Of a stretch of 64,000 bases of DNA, positions 8,800-18,244 are shown in pieces. The DNA comes from Trebonia kvetii (GTDB lineage Bacteria > Actinomycetota > Actinomycetes > Streptosporangiales > Streptosporangiaceae): positions 782,519 through 846,518 of the forward strand of contig NZ_RPFW01000001.1 in the NCBI RefSeq assembly GCF_007827045.1, read 5' to 3'. The notes beneath the pieces are model-generated. The model made no database searches and had not been told where the DNA came from. It saw only the letters and a program-made list of their open reading frames with translations. The translations under genes and the position numbers were made by a program. Numbering within the stretch: the first letter of the stretch is position 1; each line of letters begins with the position of its first letter.

Positions 8800-9128
8800 G
8801 CCGCGCTCAGCGCGTCCTCGAGAGTCTCGTGTACCGGCATCAGCCGGGCGGCGCCGATCAGCTCGAGCACCCGGCGCACCGAGCCGTCGGGCGATACCGC
8901 CAGCCGCATGGTGATGTCGCGCGCAGCGGCGCTCTCGTAGGCACGCATGATGGCGTGCACCCCGGAGGAGTCGCAGAACGACGTCCCCGTCATGTCCGCG
9001 ACCACCGTGCCGATCCCGGGCGCCAGCACCTCCGCGAGCTGCTCGAAGACCTCGTCGCAGTTGGTGACGTCGATCTCGGGCGGCAGCACCACGACAACCG
9101 GCGTGACCGGACCCGCCTGATCGTTCAT
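8796..9128 (-). CDS. STAS anti-anti-sigma factor (RsbV/SpoIIAA-like)
   Basis: A 110-residue STAS protein with the phospho-acceptor motif TSFCDSSGVHAIMRAY; one of the two serines is the expected phosphorylation site. In partner switching the unphosphorylated form binds an RsbW-type kinase and frees a sigma factor. It is encoded tail-to-tail with the PP2C gene, its natural phosphatase, and the RsbW-like protein at 2485 is a candidate kinase. No sigma gene is nearby, so the regulated sigma factor must lie elsewhere. Confidence 0.9.
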   Translation of the reverse strand: MNDQAGPVTPVVVVLPPEIDVTNCDEVFEQLAEVLAPGIGTVVADMTGTSFCDSSGVHAIMRAYESAAARDITMRLAVSPDGSVRRVLELIGAARLMPVHETLEDALSAA

Positions 9129-9176
9129 GACCGTGTCACTCCTGCCACAGCAAACTCGTGCCCGCCCACACCAAGC

Positions 9177-10103
9177 CTACCGCGTTCCCCTCTGCCGGGC
9201 CGACCACGCGGTCGCGATCTGCCCGGCCAGGGCGATGTTGCCGCGTGCGACGACCAGGTTGACGGCCACGCTCGCGCCCTCGGTCGCCCGCTGCATCTGC
9301 TCAAGCAGGTACGGGGTGACCGCCTTGCCGCGGATGCCCGCCGACTCGGCGGCCGCCAGCGCGTCCGCGAGCACCCTCGCGTGCAGCGCCGGGTCGAGCT
9401 GCCGCTCAGGCGGCAGCGGGTTCGCGATCAGCAGCGCCGAGGTCTCCCCCAGCTCATCGCGCGCCGCCATGGCCGCCGCGATCTCCTCCGCGGAGTCGAC
9501 CCGCCAGTCGAGGTCCTCGCCCGAGTCGGTGAGGTAGAACGCGGGGAAGCGGTTGGTGCGGTAGCCCGCGACCGCGACGCCGAGAGTCTCCAGGCGCTCC
9601 AGGGTGGCCGGTATGTCGAGGATCGACTTGACGCCCGCGCTGACCACAGTGACCGGCGTGCGGGACAGCACCGTCAGGTCGGCGGACTCGTCCATCGTCC
9701 CGGCGAAGCCGCGGTGCACGCCGCCGAGACCGCCGGTGGCGAACACCCGGATGCCGGCGCGGGCCGCGAGCACCGAGGTGGCGGCGACCGTGGTGCCCGC
9801 CGTCCGCCCGGCGGCGATGGCCAGGCCGAGATCGCGGCTGCTGACCTTGATCACCGACTCGTCCGTCGCGATGCGTTCCAGGTCGGCCGGCCCGAGCCCG
9901 GCCTTCGGCACGCCGTCGATGACGGCAATCGTGGCGGGTGTCACGCCTGCCTCGGTCAGCAGCGCCTCGAATGACCGCGCCGCCGCCAGGTTGCCCGGGC
10001 GCGGCAGGCCGTGCGAGATGATCGTCGACTCCAGGGCGACCACGGGCCTGCCGTTGTTGAGCGCGTCTTGAACGGCGGGCGAAAGCTCGGGAATCGTGGC
10101 CAT
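9177..10103 (-). CDS. psuG: Pseudouridine-5'-phosphate glycosidase
   Basis: A 308-residue protein matching PsuG/IndA along its full length: PVVALESTIISHGLPRP at the N-terminus, then TIAVIDGVPKAGL, KVSSRDLG, TTVAATSVLAA, the FATGGLGGVHRG loop, GYRTNRFPAFY and ANPLPPE. It reversibly cleaves pseudouridine 5'-phosphate to uracil and ribose 5-phosphate. ATG at 10103 gives the normal N-terminus; an in-frame upstream extension is Pro/Ser/Arg-rich and unlike the family. No PsuK-type kinase is adjacent. Confidence 0.93.
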   Translation of the reverse strand: MATIPELSPAVQDALNNGRPVVALESTIISHGLPRPGNLAAARSFEALLTEAGVTPATIAVIDGVPKAGLGPADLERIATDESVIKVSSRDLGLAIAAGRTAGTTVAATSVLAARAGIRVFATGGLGGVHRGFAGTMDESADLTVLSRTPVTVVSAGVKSILDIPATLERLETLGVAVAGYRTNRFPAFYLTDSGEDLDWRVDSAEEIAAAMAARDELGETSALLIANPLPPERQLDPALHARVLADALAAAESAGIRGKAVTPYLLEQMQRATEGASVAVNLVVARGNIALAGQIATAWSARQRGTR

Positions 10104-10197
10104 GGAGCCGACCTTACCGGCGACCTGCGGCGGGCCGGCCGCATGGGTGCGGCAACCATACGGGGCGGACGGTGCCCGGGTCGGGCGGGGACGGGGG

Positions 10198-11835
10198 TCA
10201 GGCTTGGCCTGGCTGGGGGGTCGCGCAGGCGGTGCGCAGGAGTTCGGGGGCGCGCCTGGCCCGGGACGCCTGCTCGAAGGCGTAGGCGAGGGCGAGCAGG
10301 CGGGGCTCGCTGAAGCGGGGGCCGAGGAACGAGACGCCGACGGGAAGACCGCACACGTAGCCGAACGGCACACTGACCGCCGGCCAGCCGGAGACCGCGC
10401 CCGGCCGCGAGGTGCCGAAGACGCTGTGGTCGCCGAGTACGTAGTCGGTCAGCCAGGCCGGGTTCGCCGTCAGCGAGAAGATCGCGTCGAGCCGGTGCTC
10501 GACCACCGGCGTCTCCACCGCGGTCCTGGCAAGCCGGGCGGCCGCGCCGCGGTGTTCCAGGTACACCGGATCGGCGAGGTCTCCGCTGGTCGACTCCGCC
10601 GCGAGGAAGATCTCCTGGCCGAAGTGGGCGAGCACCCGCGCCGCGTGCTTGTCGTTGAACGCGATCAGGTCGGCGAGCGACCTGGGCAGGGCTGGGTCGC
10701 TGCCGTCGGCGAAGTCGGACAGGTACTTGAGATAGGTGTTGATGCCGTGCTTGAACTCGAAGTTCAGCGCCTCGAACTCGGGCTCGGTGACCTTCTCGAT
10801 GTCCGGCAGGTCCACCGGGTCGACCACCACCGCGCCCAGGTCGCGCAGGCAGCCCACCGCCTGTTCGAGCAGTGCCTCGGTCACCGCGTCCGCGTTCGCC
10901 GACGGCGCCCGCCAGATGCCGATCCGCGCTCCTTCGAGCGACGCCGGGTCGAGAAACGAGGTGTAGTCGATGAAGCTCCCCGGATGGTCCGCGGCGCTGT
11001 CCGCCGGATCGGCGGCGGCGAGCACGGAAAGCAGCGCCGCCGCGTCCGCGACCGAGGTGGCCATCGGGCCCGCGGTGTCCTGAGCAAGTGACAGCGGCAC
11101 GATGCCGGCCCGGCTGACGAGGCCGAGCGTCGGCTTGACGCCCACCACGCCGCAGGCGCTCGACGGCGACACGATCGACCCGTCCGTCTCGGTGCCGATG
11201 GCCAGCGGCGCGAAGCCGGCCGACAGCCCAGAGGCCGAGCCGGAGCTGGACCCCGAGGGGTTGCGGTCGAGCGCGTACGGGTTCGCCGTCTGGCCGCCGA
11301 CGGTGGACCAGCCGCTTGAGGACCGGGTCGACCGGAAGTTGGCCCACTCCGACAGGTTCGCCTTCGCGATGATGATCGCGCCCGCAGCGCGCAGCTGGCC
11401 GACGATGAACGCGTCCGGCGGCCGCGCGGGCAGCAGCGCCGCCGACCCGGCCGTGGCCGGCAGGCCCGCGACCTGGACGTTGTCCTTGACCAGAACCGGA
11501 ATCCCGTCAAGCGGGCCGCGCGGCTTGCCCGCCCGCCAGGCGGCGTCGCTCGCCGCCGCCTGCTCCAGGGCATCGGGTGTCACCGCGATCACCGCGCCGA
11601 GGGCGGGATTGAGCCTCGTGATGCGGTCCAGGTAATGCTGGGTGACCGCGGTCGCCGTGACCCTCCCCTCGGCCATCGCCCGTCGCAGCTCAGCCACCGA
11701 TTCAATCCCGTCTTTCCCCTGGCCCGCCGGGCCCGGAGAAACCGCAGACCGCCACTGGCGCTCCGCGGATGCGAGATCGTCGCCCTCCGCAGGAACCCTG
11801 GAGAAAGGATTAGGCAAACCCTGGAAATCCCGCAT
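10198..11835 (-). CDS. Amidase-signature family hydrolase
   Basis: A 545-residue amidase-signature protein. The catalytic lysine sits in GIPVLVKDNVQVAG, the Gly/Ser-rich core is NPSGSSSGSASGLSAG, and the cis-Ser/Ser pair falls in GTETDGSIVSPSSACG, followed by GVKPTLGLVSRAGIVPLS. Such enzymes hydrolyse amides; the substrate cannot be read here, and the closest-looking group is the GatA-like/6-aminohexanoate-type amidases. ATG at 11835 leaves a short N-terminus; a GTG-type start further upstream at 11898 would add 21 residues. It lies downstream of no obvious partner. Confidence 0.88.
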   Translation of the reverse strand: MRDFQGLPNPFSRVPAEGDDLASAERQWRSAVSPGPAGQGKDGIESVAELRRAMAEGRVTATAVTQHYLDRITRLNPALGAVIAVTPDALEQAAASDAAWRAGKPRGPLDGIPVLVKDNVQVAGLPATAGSAALLPARPPDAFIVGQLRAAGAIIIAKANLSEWANFRSTRSSSGWSTVGGQTANPYALDRNPSGSSSGSASGLSAGFAPLAIGTETDGSIVSPSSACGVVGVKPTLGLVSRAGIVPLSLAQDTAGPMATSVADAAALLSVLAAADPADSAADHPGSFIDYTSFLDPASLEGARIGIWRAPSANADAVTEALLEQAVGCLRDLGAVVVDPVDLPDIEKVTEPEFEALNFEFKHGINTYLKYLSDFADGSDPALPRSLADLIAFNDKHAARVLAHFGQEIFLAAESTSGDLADPVYLEHRGAAARLARTAVETPVVEHRLDAIFSLTANPAWLTDYVLGDHSVFGTSRPGAVSGWPAVSVPFGYVCGLPVGVSFLGPRFSEPRLLALAYAFEQASRARRAPELLRTACATPQPGQA

Positions 11836-12076
11836 GCCGGCAGGATAACTGTCCACGTGGGCGCATGTAACGGGGTGAGACCTGGGTAAATGAGCCAAGT
11901 GAGCGCTAACACGGACAGATCCACTGGCCAGCAGCCTACGGCTGCATCTGGAGCGTCAATATCACCTCGTCCGGCACCCAGGGACTGACGTCGACCACGT
12001 ACCAGTCGCCCGGCATCGCGGCCGGGTCGCAGAGAGGTGAGACTAACACTCCGTTGCGGTTGAGTGCTCTGGGCGC
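11836..12076. other. Intergenic stretch with no convincing gene
   Basis: On the minus strand an open stretch at about 11937-12055 reads AAMPGDWYVVDVSPWVPDEV before a stop, with a protein-like composition but no start. It may be the tail of a lost gene, but I do not recognise the family. Confidence 0.35.
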
Positions 12077-12881
12077 TCATGCCGCAGCCGCCTGTTGCCG
12101 GGCGGCGGTCCCGGTCTTGCCCCCGTGCGGGGGGCCGGGTTCCGGGTTCGGCGGGTCGTGCCGCGCGGGGCGCGGTCTTACCGTCCCTCCCCCGGCGTTT
12201 CGCCTCTCCGCCCCACTGGCGGCGAGGTGCAGCAGGTTCCGGGCCGCGTTCACGTCCCGGTCAAGGACCAGGCCGCATCCATCGCACCGGGAGGTCCGCT
12301 CGGCCAGGCCCAGCTTGGCTTTCACCGTGCCGCAGCCCGAGCAGGTCTTCGAGGAAGGAAACCGCGGTCGGCGGTGACGAGCGTCCCGCCCTGCCAGGCG
12401 GTCTTGTAGCCGAGCATCCGCCGGGCGGCGCCCAACCCCTGATCGGCGACCGCGCGGGCGAGGCGGCGGTTGCGGGTCATCCCGGCCGCGTTCAGGTCCT
12501 CAACGACGATCGTTTCGTACCGGGTGGCGAGCATCGTGGTCGCCTTGTGCAGTGCGTCCGCGCGCAGGTCAGCGACCCGGGCGTGCAGGCGGGCCAGCCG
12601 GGCGCCCGCCTTGCGGCGGCCCGCCGACCCCGGTTTCGTGCGAGCGTGCGCGCGGGAGGCCCGCCGCAGCCGACGCAGCCCCGCCCTCAGCGGCTTCGGC
12701 CCCGGGATCGTGATCACCGCCCCCGTGTCGTCGACCCCGGTGAGCAGCGCCTTCACCCCGAGATGCCCCGCTTCTTGAACCGGGGGAACCCCAGCCGGCG
12801 TCCCGGCCGCTCGCCCTCATCGAACTCTTGGGTGTAGCCATTTCTGCCGTGCGTCCCGTCGCTATCGACCAGCCAGGAGCG
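12077..12881 (-). pseudogene. Degraded IS200/IS605-type TnpB (RNA-guided nuclease) gene
   Basis: Three frames together give a TnpB: GRRLGFPRFKKRGISG (about 12750-12800), a central part with IVVEDLNAAGM (the RuvC-II glutamate), and a C-terminal zinc-ribbon and RuvC-III part TCSGCG...CDGCGLVLDRDVNAARNLL. One frameshift lies near 12755 and another near 12340, where one missing base turns DRWFPSSKTC into DRGFLPRR. An in-frame stop lies near 12882. No TnpA and no clear left/right ends are visible. It is a dead insertion-sequence remnant. Confidence 0.8.
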
Positions 12882-12960
12882 CTACTGGTCACCGTTGCGA
12901 CGGCAGTTGGCAAACCCCTCATGTCCGGCACCGCGAAAGCATTTCCGGCTTGGCGCCCGG

Positions 12961-13800
12961 TCAGCGCGCGGGTTCGGCGCTGTCCGCGGAGACCGGGCCC
13001 TGGACGGCGATGAGGGCGCTCAGCCGGGCGGCGGCGGCGCGGACCTGGCCGAGCAGGCGTTCCTGCAGTGCGGAGGGTGAGCGGACGAGGGGGGACGGGA
13101 CGGTCAGCGCGGCGACCGTGGCCTGGCCGTCGGTCACCGCGGCGGAGGCGGCCCAGACGCCCCTGTCGATCTCTTCCTCGCTTGTCGCCCAGCCGCGGGC
13201 CGCCACCTTGGCGATGGCCTCCTCGAGGCGCTCCGCCTCCGCCGGGTCGGTCTGGGCGAGCGGCGCCAGGCATTCCCGCCTGACTCGGTCCGGCAGGCCC
13301 GCGAGCAGCACGCGGCCGCTCGCGCCGCGCAGCAGCGGAAGGGACTGGCCCGGCTCGAACGTGGCGCGCAGGTGGTGCGCGGACTCGACGCGGTGCACGC
13401 AGACAGGGACGCGGGCGATCAGCCTGACGAAGATCACCGTCTCACCGCACTCGGCGACCAGGTCGCGCATGACCGGGTCGGCGATCTCGATGAACGTCTC
13501 GGCGGCCTCGGCCGCACGGGCGAGCCCGATGATGCGCGGCGTCAGGCGGTAGGCGCCGTGGTCGTCGCCGGCCAGCAGCCCCGTTTCGCGCAGCAGCGCG
13601 ATGTAGCGGTACATGCTCGGCAGCGGTATCCCCGTCAGGCCGGCGAGTTCGCGGGCCGTGAGCGTGTGCCGCTGCGGCGAGAAGGCCTGCAGCACGGACA
13701 GCACCCGGCGCGCGCCCTCCGCACCGGAGGCCGTGGCCGGGACCGCGATCAGGTGCTCCCCCGTCCCGTCCGGTACCTGGGGGGCCGAATAAGCGTCCAC
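12961..13800 (-). CDS. IclR-family transcriptional regulator
   Basis: A 279-residue protein with an N-terminal winged helix (GARRVLSVLQAF, LTARELAGLTGIPLPSMYRYIALLRETGLL) and an IclR effector domain (FIEIADPVMRDLVAECGETVIFVRLI, PLLRGASGRVLLAG, EEEIDRGVWAASAAV). Its target is probably nearby or metabolic. The leader before 13800 is AT-rich for this genome and could hold its operator. The gene is divergent from the pentapeptide-like membrane protein at 13982, 181 bp apart. Confidence 0.9.
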   Translation of the reverse strand: MDAYSAPQVPDGTGEHLIAVPATASGAEGARRVLSVLQAFSPQRHTLTARELAGLTGIPLPSMYRYIALLRETGLLAGDDHGAYRLTPRIIGLARAAEAAETFIEIADPVMRDLVAECGETVIFVRLIARVPVCVHRVESAHHLRATFEPGQSLPLLRGASGRVLLAGLPDRVRRECLAPLAQTDPAEAERLEEAIAKVAARGWATSEEEIDRGVWAASAAVTDGQATVAALTVPSPLVRSPSALQERLLGQVRAAAARLSALIAVQGPVSADSAEPAR

Positions 13801-13981
13801 GGGACTCTTCTCGGATATCGAGCCTTATTCGAATGTGACCTTCGCGACACGATAACGATACATTCTGGTGAGCGTCAAGCACTTTTGATGCTAATGGGAA
13901 TAATGGGAATTCGAATGTCGTCGATTTTATGCGAAGGGTTTCCGCTGGCTATTTGTGCCGGCCGACCCCTAGATTGTCGCC

Positions 13982-16024
13982 GTGGCCCCTACCGACCTGA
14001 GTGAGCCGGAACGCCTGCTCTGGCAGGCTTTCCCCCGCGGCGCGTGGATTGACCTGCGCACCGGCGATCCGGCCGGCGACGACCCGCAGGGCGGGTCGCG
14101 CTGGGGGCCGGAGCGTGTCATCCGGGCCGAGGTGATCCGCGCCCTGCTGCTCGGTGCGGGAGAGGCCGAACCCGGCCAGGTTCCCGCGGTGCGGCTGCGC
14201 GGCGCGCGGATCACGGGGCGGCTCGACCTGATGGGCGCCACGGTGGCCCACGCGCTGGTCTGCGACTACTGCCGCTTCACCGAGATGATCCGCCTCGTCG
14301 ATTCCTCGGCGGGAACGGTGCGGATCCACGGCAGCCTGCTGCCCGGGCTCAACGCGGCCCGGATGCGCCTGTCCGGAATCCTCGACCTGCGGGGCTCACG
14401 GATCGAGGGAATGATCAAGCTCGACCATGCCCGGGTGGACGGGCTCTGCCTGAGCCGGGCGGAGATCGGCGCGGACGGCACAACCGCGGCGGTGACCGCC
14501 AGCGGGCTTTCCGTGGACGGCGAATTCGAGGGCGTCGCGCTGCGGGCCGAGGGGCCCGTCCTGCTCGAGAACGCGACGGTGGCTGGCGGCGTCGACCTGA
14601 GCGAGGCGCGCATCACCGCCCCCGGACAGCGCGCGCTGATCATGAGCCGTGCCGTGATGGGCAGGCTCGACGCCCGCGGCATCGCGGTCGCGGGTGAGAC
14701 GCGGATGCACAACACAAGGATCGGCGCGAGCATGGTCCTGGCCGGAGCCAGGCTGGATAACCCGGGCGACGTGGCACTGAGCGCCGGCGGGCTGAGCGTA
14801 GCGGGCGGCGTCTTCCTCGCCGACAACTTCGCCGCCAACGGCGAGATCAGGCTGTACGGCGCCAGCCTGGAGGCGAATCTGACCGCCACCGGTGCGGCGC
14901 TGCGCAACCCGGGCGGGGTCGCACTCACCCTCGACCGGGCCACGCTCGGCGTCTTGCGCGGCGAGGACCTGGTCGCCGAGGGCCAGGTCAGCCTCAGCGG
15001 CGCGCGGGTCACCAGCGACGTCGACCTGCGCGGCGCCCGGCTCAGCGGCCACGGAGACCAGGCGGCGCTCGCCGCCGACGGCGCCTCCATCGACGGCATG
15101 CTCTACCTGCAGGGGCTTGTCGCGGACGGCGAGGTGCGGCTGCGCACCATCCGGGTCGGCCAGCGCATCCTGCTGATGGCCGCCCGGCTGGCCAATCCCG
15201 GCGACACCGCGCTGCGGCTGTCGCGGGCCCTGGTCGGCGCCGACGTTTTCTGCGAGGGAATGACCGTCACCGGCGGGGTGCGCGCCCCCGGCGCCACGAT
15301 CGGCGGCGAGCTCGACTTCGACGGCGCCAGGATCTGCAACGGGCCAGGCACGGCGCTGCAGGCCAGGTCGCTTGAGGCCAACCTGCTCTCGCTGCGGTTC
15401 GCCGAACCGCCCGAGGGCCTGGTGGACCTCGGGCACGCGCGCGCGCGGATCATCCGCGACGATCCCGCGAGCTGGGCCGGCCGGCTCAGCGTCGACGGCC
15501 TGAGCTACGACGCGCTCGAACCGCGGCTGCCCGCGCGGCGGCGCCTCGAGTGGCTCGCCCGCGACCCCGACGGCCACACGCCGCTCCCCTATGAGCAACT
15601 TGCCGCCTACTTCACCGCCATCGGCCAGCCCGACCAGGCGCGCCGGGTGATGTACGCGAGCGAGCGGATCTTGCGCCGCGGCAAGTCGCCGTTGTCCCGG
15701 GCCTGGGGTCTTGTGCAGGATGTCACCATCGGGTACGGGTACCAGCCGTGGCGGGCCGTCGCCTGGCTCGTGCTGCTGCTGCTGGCCGGCAGCATCACGT
15801 TCGCCGTCCAGCCGCCGCCGCCGCTCCAGGCCGGGGACACGCCGCACTTCAACCCGGTGGTCTACACACTTGACCTGCTGCTGCCCGTGGTGGATCTCGG
15901 GCAGAAGCACGCGTTCAACCCGGGCGGGGCGGAGCAGTGGCTGTCGTACGTGCTGATCGCCGCGGGGTGGTTGCTCGTGACGACGGTGGCGGCGGGGGCG
16001 GCGCGGGTGCTCAGCCGGCGTTAG
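13982..16024 (+). CDS. Pentapeptide-like repeat membrane protein
   Basis: A 680-residue protein whose residues 65-480 are built of repeated right-handed beta-helix-like units (LRGARITGRLDLMGATV, LSGARVTSDVDLRGARL and many alike). The C-terminus has two membrane helices (VAWLVLLLLAGSITFAV and YVLIAAGWLLVTTVAAGAA) flanking a loop. Homologues in Streptomyces are often labelled membrane-associated oxidoreductase, but no cofactor motif is seen. GTG at 13982 gives the usual N-terminus, TDLSEPERLLWQAFPRG. A role as a membrane-anchored scaffold is inference. Confidence 0.8.
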   Translation: MAPTDLSEPERLLWQAFPRGAWIDLRTGDPAGDDPQGGSRWGPERVIRAEVIRALLLGAGEAEPGQVPAVRLRGARITGRLDLMGATVAHALVCDYCRFTEMIRLVDSSAGTVRIHGSLLPGLNAARMRLSGILDLRGSRIEGMIKLDHARVDGLCLSRAEIGADGTTAAVTASGLSVDGEFEGVALRAEGPVLLENATVAGGVDLSEARITAPGQRALIMSRAVMGRLDARGIAVAGETRMHNTRIGASMVLAGARLDNPGDVALSAGGLSVAGGVFLADNFAANGEIRLYGASLEANLTATGAALRNPGGVALTLDRATLGVLRGEDLVAEGQVSLSGARVTSDVDLRGARLSGHGDQAALAADGASIDGMLYLQGLVADGEVRLRTIRVGQRILLMAARLANPGDTALRLSRALVGADVFCEGMTVTGGVRAPGATIGGELDFDGARICNGPGTALQARSLEANLLSLRFAEPPEGLVDLGHARARIIRDDPASWAGRLSVDGLSYDALEPRLPARRRLEWLARDPDGHTPLPYEQLAAYFTAIGQPDQARRVMYASERILRRGKSPLSRAWGLVQDVTIGYGYQPWRAVAWLVLLLLAGSITFAVQPPPPLQAGDTPHFNPVVYTLDLLLPVVDLGQKHAFNPGGAEQWLSYVLIAAGWLLVTTVAAGAARVLSRR

Positions 16025-16087
16025 GTGCCTTTTTTGGCTCCTGGCTGGCGTGGACGGCCGCGCCGGCGGTCTGGCCCAGCAGCTCTG

Positions 16088-16954
16088 TCACGGCAGCCAG
16101 GAGACGTGGCCGGCGAGGAGTGCGTAGCCGATGAAGGCCACCCCGTCGATCAGGGTATGCGCGATGATCATCGGCAGGACGCGGCGCCAGCGCAGGAACA
16201 GCGTGCCGAAGATGAGGCCCATCACGGCGTTGCCGATGAACCCGCCGAAGCCCTGGTACAGGTGATATGAGCCGCGCAGCGTCGCGCTGATCAGGATCGC
16301 TATCCACGGGTGCACGCCAAGCTGGCGCAGCCGGGTCAGCAGGTACCCGGTGACGAGGACCTCTTCAAGCACCCCGTTCTGCAACGCGGACAGCACGAGG
16401 ACCGGGAAGCGCCACCAGATGTTCGGCAGGTTCTCCGCGACGATGTTCACCGCGATGCCCGACTTGTACGCGATGAAGTACAGGCCGAGGCCGCTGCCGC
16501 CGATCAGCGCCGCGAGCGCGGCGCCGCGCAGGAAGTCGCGCAGCGGCTGGGTGCGGTCGACGCCGATCGACTTCGCGCCGTCTCCGGAGCGTGCGAGGAG
16601 GTAGAAGGCGAGGATGACCGGCGCGGCGCCCGAGGCCAGGGAGACCAGCTGGAGGAACAGGTCGAGCACCGGGCGGCCGGGCGCCTGCGAGCCGTTCAGC
16701 GTCACCTGCTGCGACGCGAGCGAGTGACGCGCGGTCAGCGAGCCGATCAGCGAGACGAACGCGTAGACGCCGCTCGCGCCGAGGGACACCGCGAAGACGG
16801 CGACGATCTCCCAGCGCAGCAGGACACGCTCACGCCAGGACAGCTCAGGAGAGTCCGTCGGGCGGGTGAGGCGGAGCCACGAAACCGTTCGGGATGACGG
16901 ATGTTGATCTTCCGCCACGGACGGCGTCGCGAGGTCGTCTTCGGGTGAAGCCAT
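16088..16954 (-). CDS. CPBP-family intramembrane metalloprotease
   Basis: A 288-residue polytopic protein with the CPBP/Abi motifs: EE in GVLEEVLVTGYLLTRL, RGSYHLYQGFGGFIGN and the last histidine motif IAHTLIDGVAFIGY. The family cleaves prenylated or membrane substrates or acts in bacteriocin immunity; no substrate is indicated. ATG at 16954 was chosen over an upstream in-frame ATG at 17074 because the extra 40 residues are low-complexity. Confidence 0.88.
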   Translation of the reverse strand: MASPEDDLATPSVAEDQHPSSRTVSWLRLTRPTDSPELSWRERVLLRWEIVAVFAVSLGASGVYAFVSLIGSLTARHSLASQQVTLNGSQAPGRPVLDLFLQLVSLASGAAPVILAFYLLARSGDGAKSIGVDRTQPLRDFLRGAALAALIGGSGLGLYFIAYKSGIAVNIVAENLPNIWWRFPVLVLSALQNGVLEEVLVTGYLLTRLRQLGVHPWIAILISATLRGSYHLYQGFGGFIGNAVMGLIFGTLFLRWRRVLPMIIAHTLIDGVAFIGYALLAGHVSWLP

Positions 16955-17081
16955 GCTGTTAAAGGTACTTAAGGTAGCTGAGAGTTGGCTCGAGCCGGGC
17001 GGGGGGTACGGGGGGTCGTCCCCCCGGGAGATACGGCTGGCTTGGCGGGCCGATAAGATGGCGGGCTTTGCCATCGGCCCG

Positions 17082-17327
17082 TCAAGCCAGCATGGCGTCG
17101 AAGTCGCCGTCCTGGGCGCCGCCGATCAGCGCCTCGATCTCCGCCCTGGTGTAGATGAGCGCCGGACCCTGTGGGTCGGCGGCGTTGCGCACCGCGATCT
17201 GGCCGTCGGGCAGGCGGGCCATCTCGACCCCCGTGCCGCTGTCGTTCTTCGGCACGTTGGTCGCCAGGCGCCATTCCAGGTCCGGCAGGTCTCCTGCGGG
17301 CATTCCGTTATAGACCGCGTTGGCCAT
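17082..17327 (-). CDS. DUF397 domain protein
   Basis: An 81-residue protein of the small actinobacterial DUF397 family (WRLATNVPKNDSGTGVEMA, GQIAVRNAADPQGPALIYTRAEI). It lies 35 bp downstream of an XRE/DUF5753 regulator on the same strand, the usual pairing seen with abaA/whiJ-like developmental or stress loci. DUF397 proteins are thought to act with the adjacent regulator. Confidence 0.88.
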   Translation of the reverse strand: MANAVYNGMPAGDLPDLEWRLATNVPKNDSGTGVEMARLPDGQIAVRNAADPQGPALIYTRAEIEALIGGAQDGDFDAMLA

Positions 17328-17362
17328 CGGTCCCCCTTGTGTATTGCTCGGCGCGTTTGCGC

Positions 17363-18244
17363 TCAGATTTCCTTCAGCATGCTGGTCAGGATCTCCCTGG
17401 TCCGGTCGGGCGACGTGCCCGCGACCGACAGGCGCTCCATCACCGCGGCGTAGCGCTCGACCTCTTCCGGCTTGTCAATGTAGTGCGCGCCGGTCAGGTA
17501 CTCCATGTACACCACGTCAGGAAGGTCCGTCTCAGGGAACCGCATGATGGTGAACGCGCCCGCCTCGGCCGCGTGCCCACCGTACCTGAAGGGCATCACC
17601 TGCAAGGTGATGTTCGGCTCGCCGACCAGGTCGATCAGCCGCTCGATCTGCTTGACGTGCACGTCACGGCCGCCCATCGGCCTGCGCAGCGCGGCCTCGT
17701 CAAGGATCACCCAGTACCGCGGAGGGTTTGCCCTGGTCAGCAGCTGCTGGCGGCCCATGCGCAGCGCGACGCGGCGGTCGATTTCGTCCGGGTCCATGCC
17801 GGGCGCGCCCTGCGTGACGATGGCCCGCGCGTACTCCTCCGTCTGCAGCAGGCCAGGCACGAACTGGACCTCGTACACCCGGATGAGCTGGGCGGCCTCC
17901 TCGAGGCCGACGAAGACGTGGAACCAGTCGGGGACCACGTCCTGGAACTTCTGGTACCACGGGGTGGCATTGGCCTCGCGGGTGAGCTGGACGAGCTTCT
18001 CTTTTTCCGCGGGATCATCGATGCCGTAGAACTCGAGAAGGTCGGTAACGTCGCGTTCCTTGAAGGAAACCCGGCCGAGTTCCATCCGGCTGATCTTGGA
18101 ACCAGAGGCACGAATGTGGTATCCGGCGTCGTCACGAGTGACGCCGGCGGACTCGCGGAGACGGCGGAGCTGGGCACCCAGGAGCATTCTGAGCACAGTG
18201 GGACCGCCTGCGGGAGCGGCGCCCCCAGGCGCACTAGCACTCAA
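17363..18244 (-). CDS. XRE-family regulator with DUF5753
   Basis: A 293-residue protein: an N-terminal helix-turn-helix (LGAQLRRLRESAGVTRDDAGYHIRASGSKISRMELGRVSF) and a C-terminal DUF5753 domain (YEVQFVPGLLQTEEYARAI, VILDEAALRRPMGG, ITLQVMPFRYGGH, VYMEYLTGAHYIDK). These regulators pair with DUF397 genes, here directly downstream. The start is placed at the ATG at 18244, which carries a short Ala/Gly-rich leader. Confidence 0.92.
   Translation of the reverse strand: MSASAPGGAAPAGGPTVLRMLLGAQLRRLRESAGVTRDDAGYHIRASGSKISRMELGRVSFKERDVTDLLEFYGIDDPAEKEKLVQLTREANATPWYQKFQDVVPDWFHVFVGLEEAAQLIRVYEVQFVPGLLQTEEYARAIVTQGAPGMDPDEIDRRVALRMGRQQLLTRANPPRYWVILDEAALRRPMGGRDVHVKQIERLIDLVGEPNITLQVMPFRYGGHAAEAGAFTIMRFPETDLPDVVYMEYLTGAHYIDKPEEVERYAAVMERLSVAGTSPDRTREILTSMLKEI

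Noticed and set aside
14396..15910. Long minus-strand open frame opposite the pentapeptide-like gene
   Set aside because: Shadow of a periodic coding repeat; no domains.
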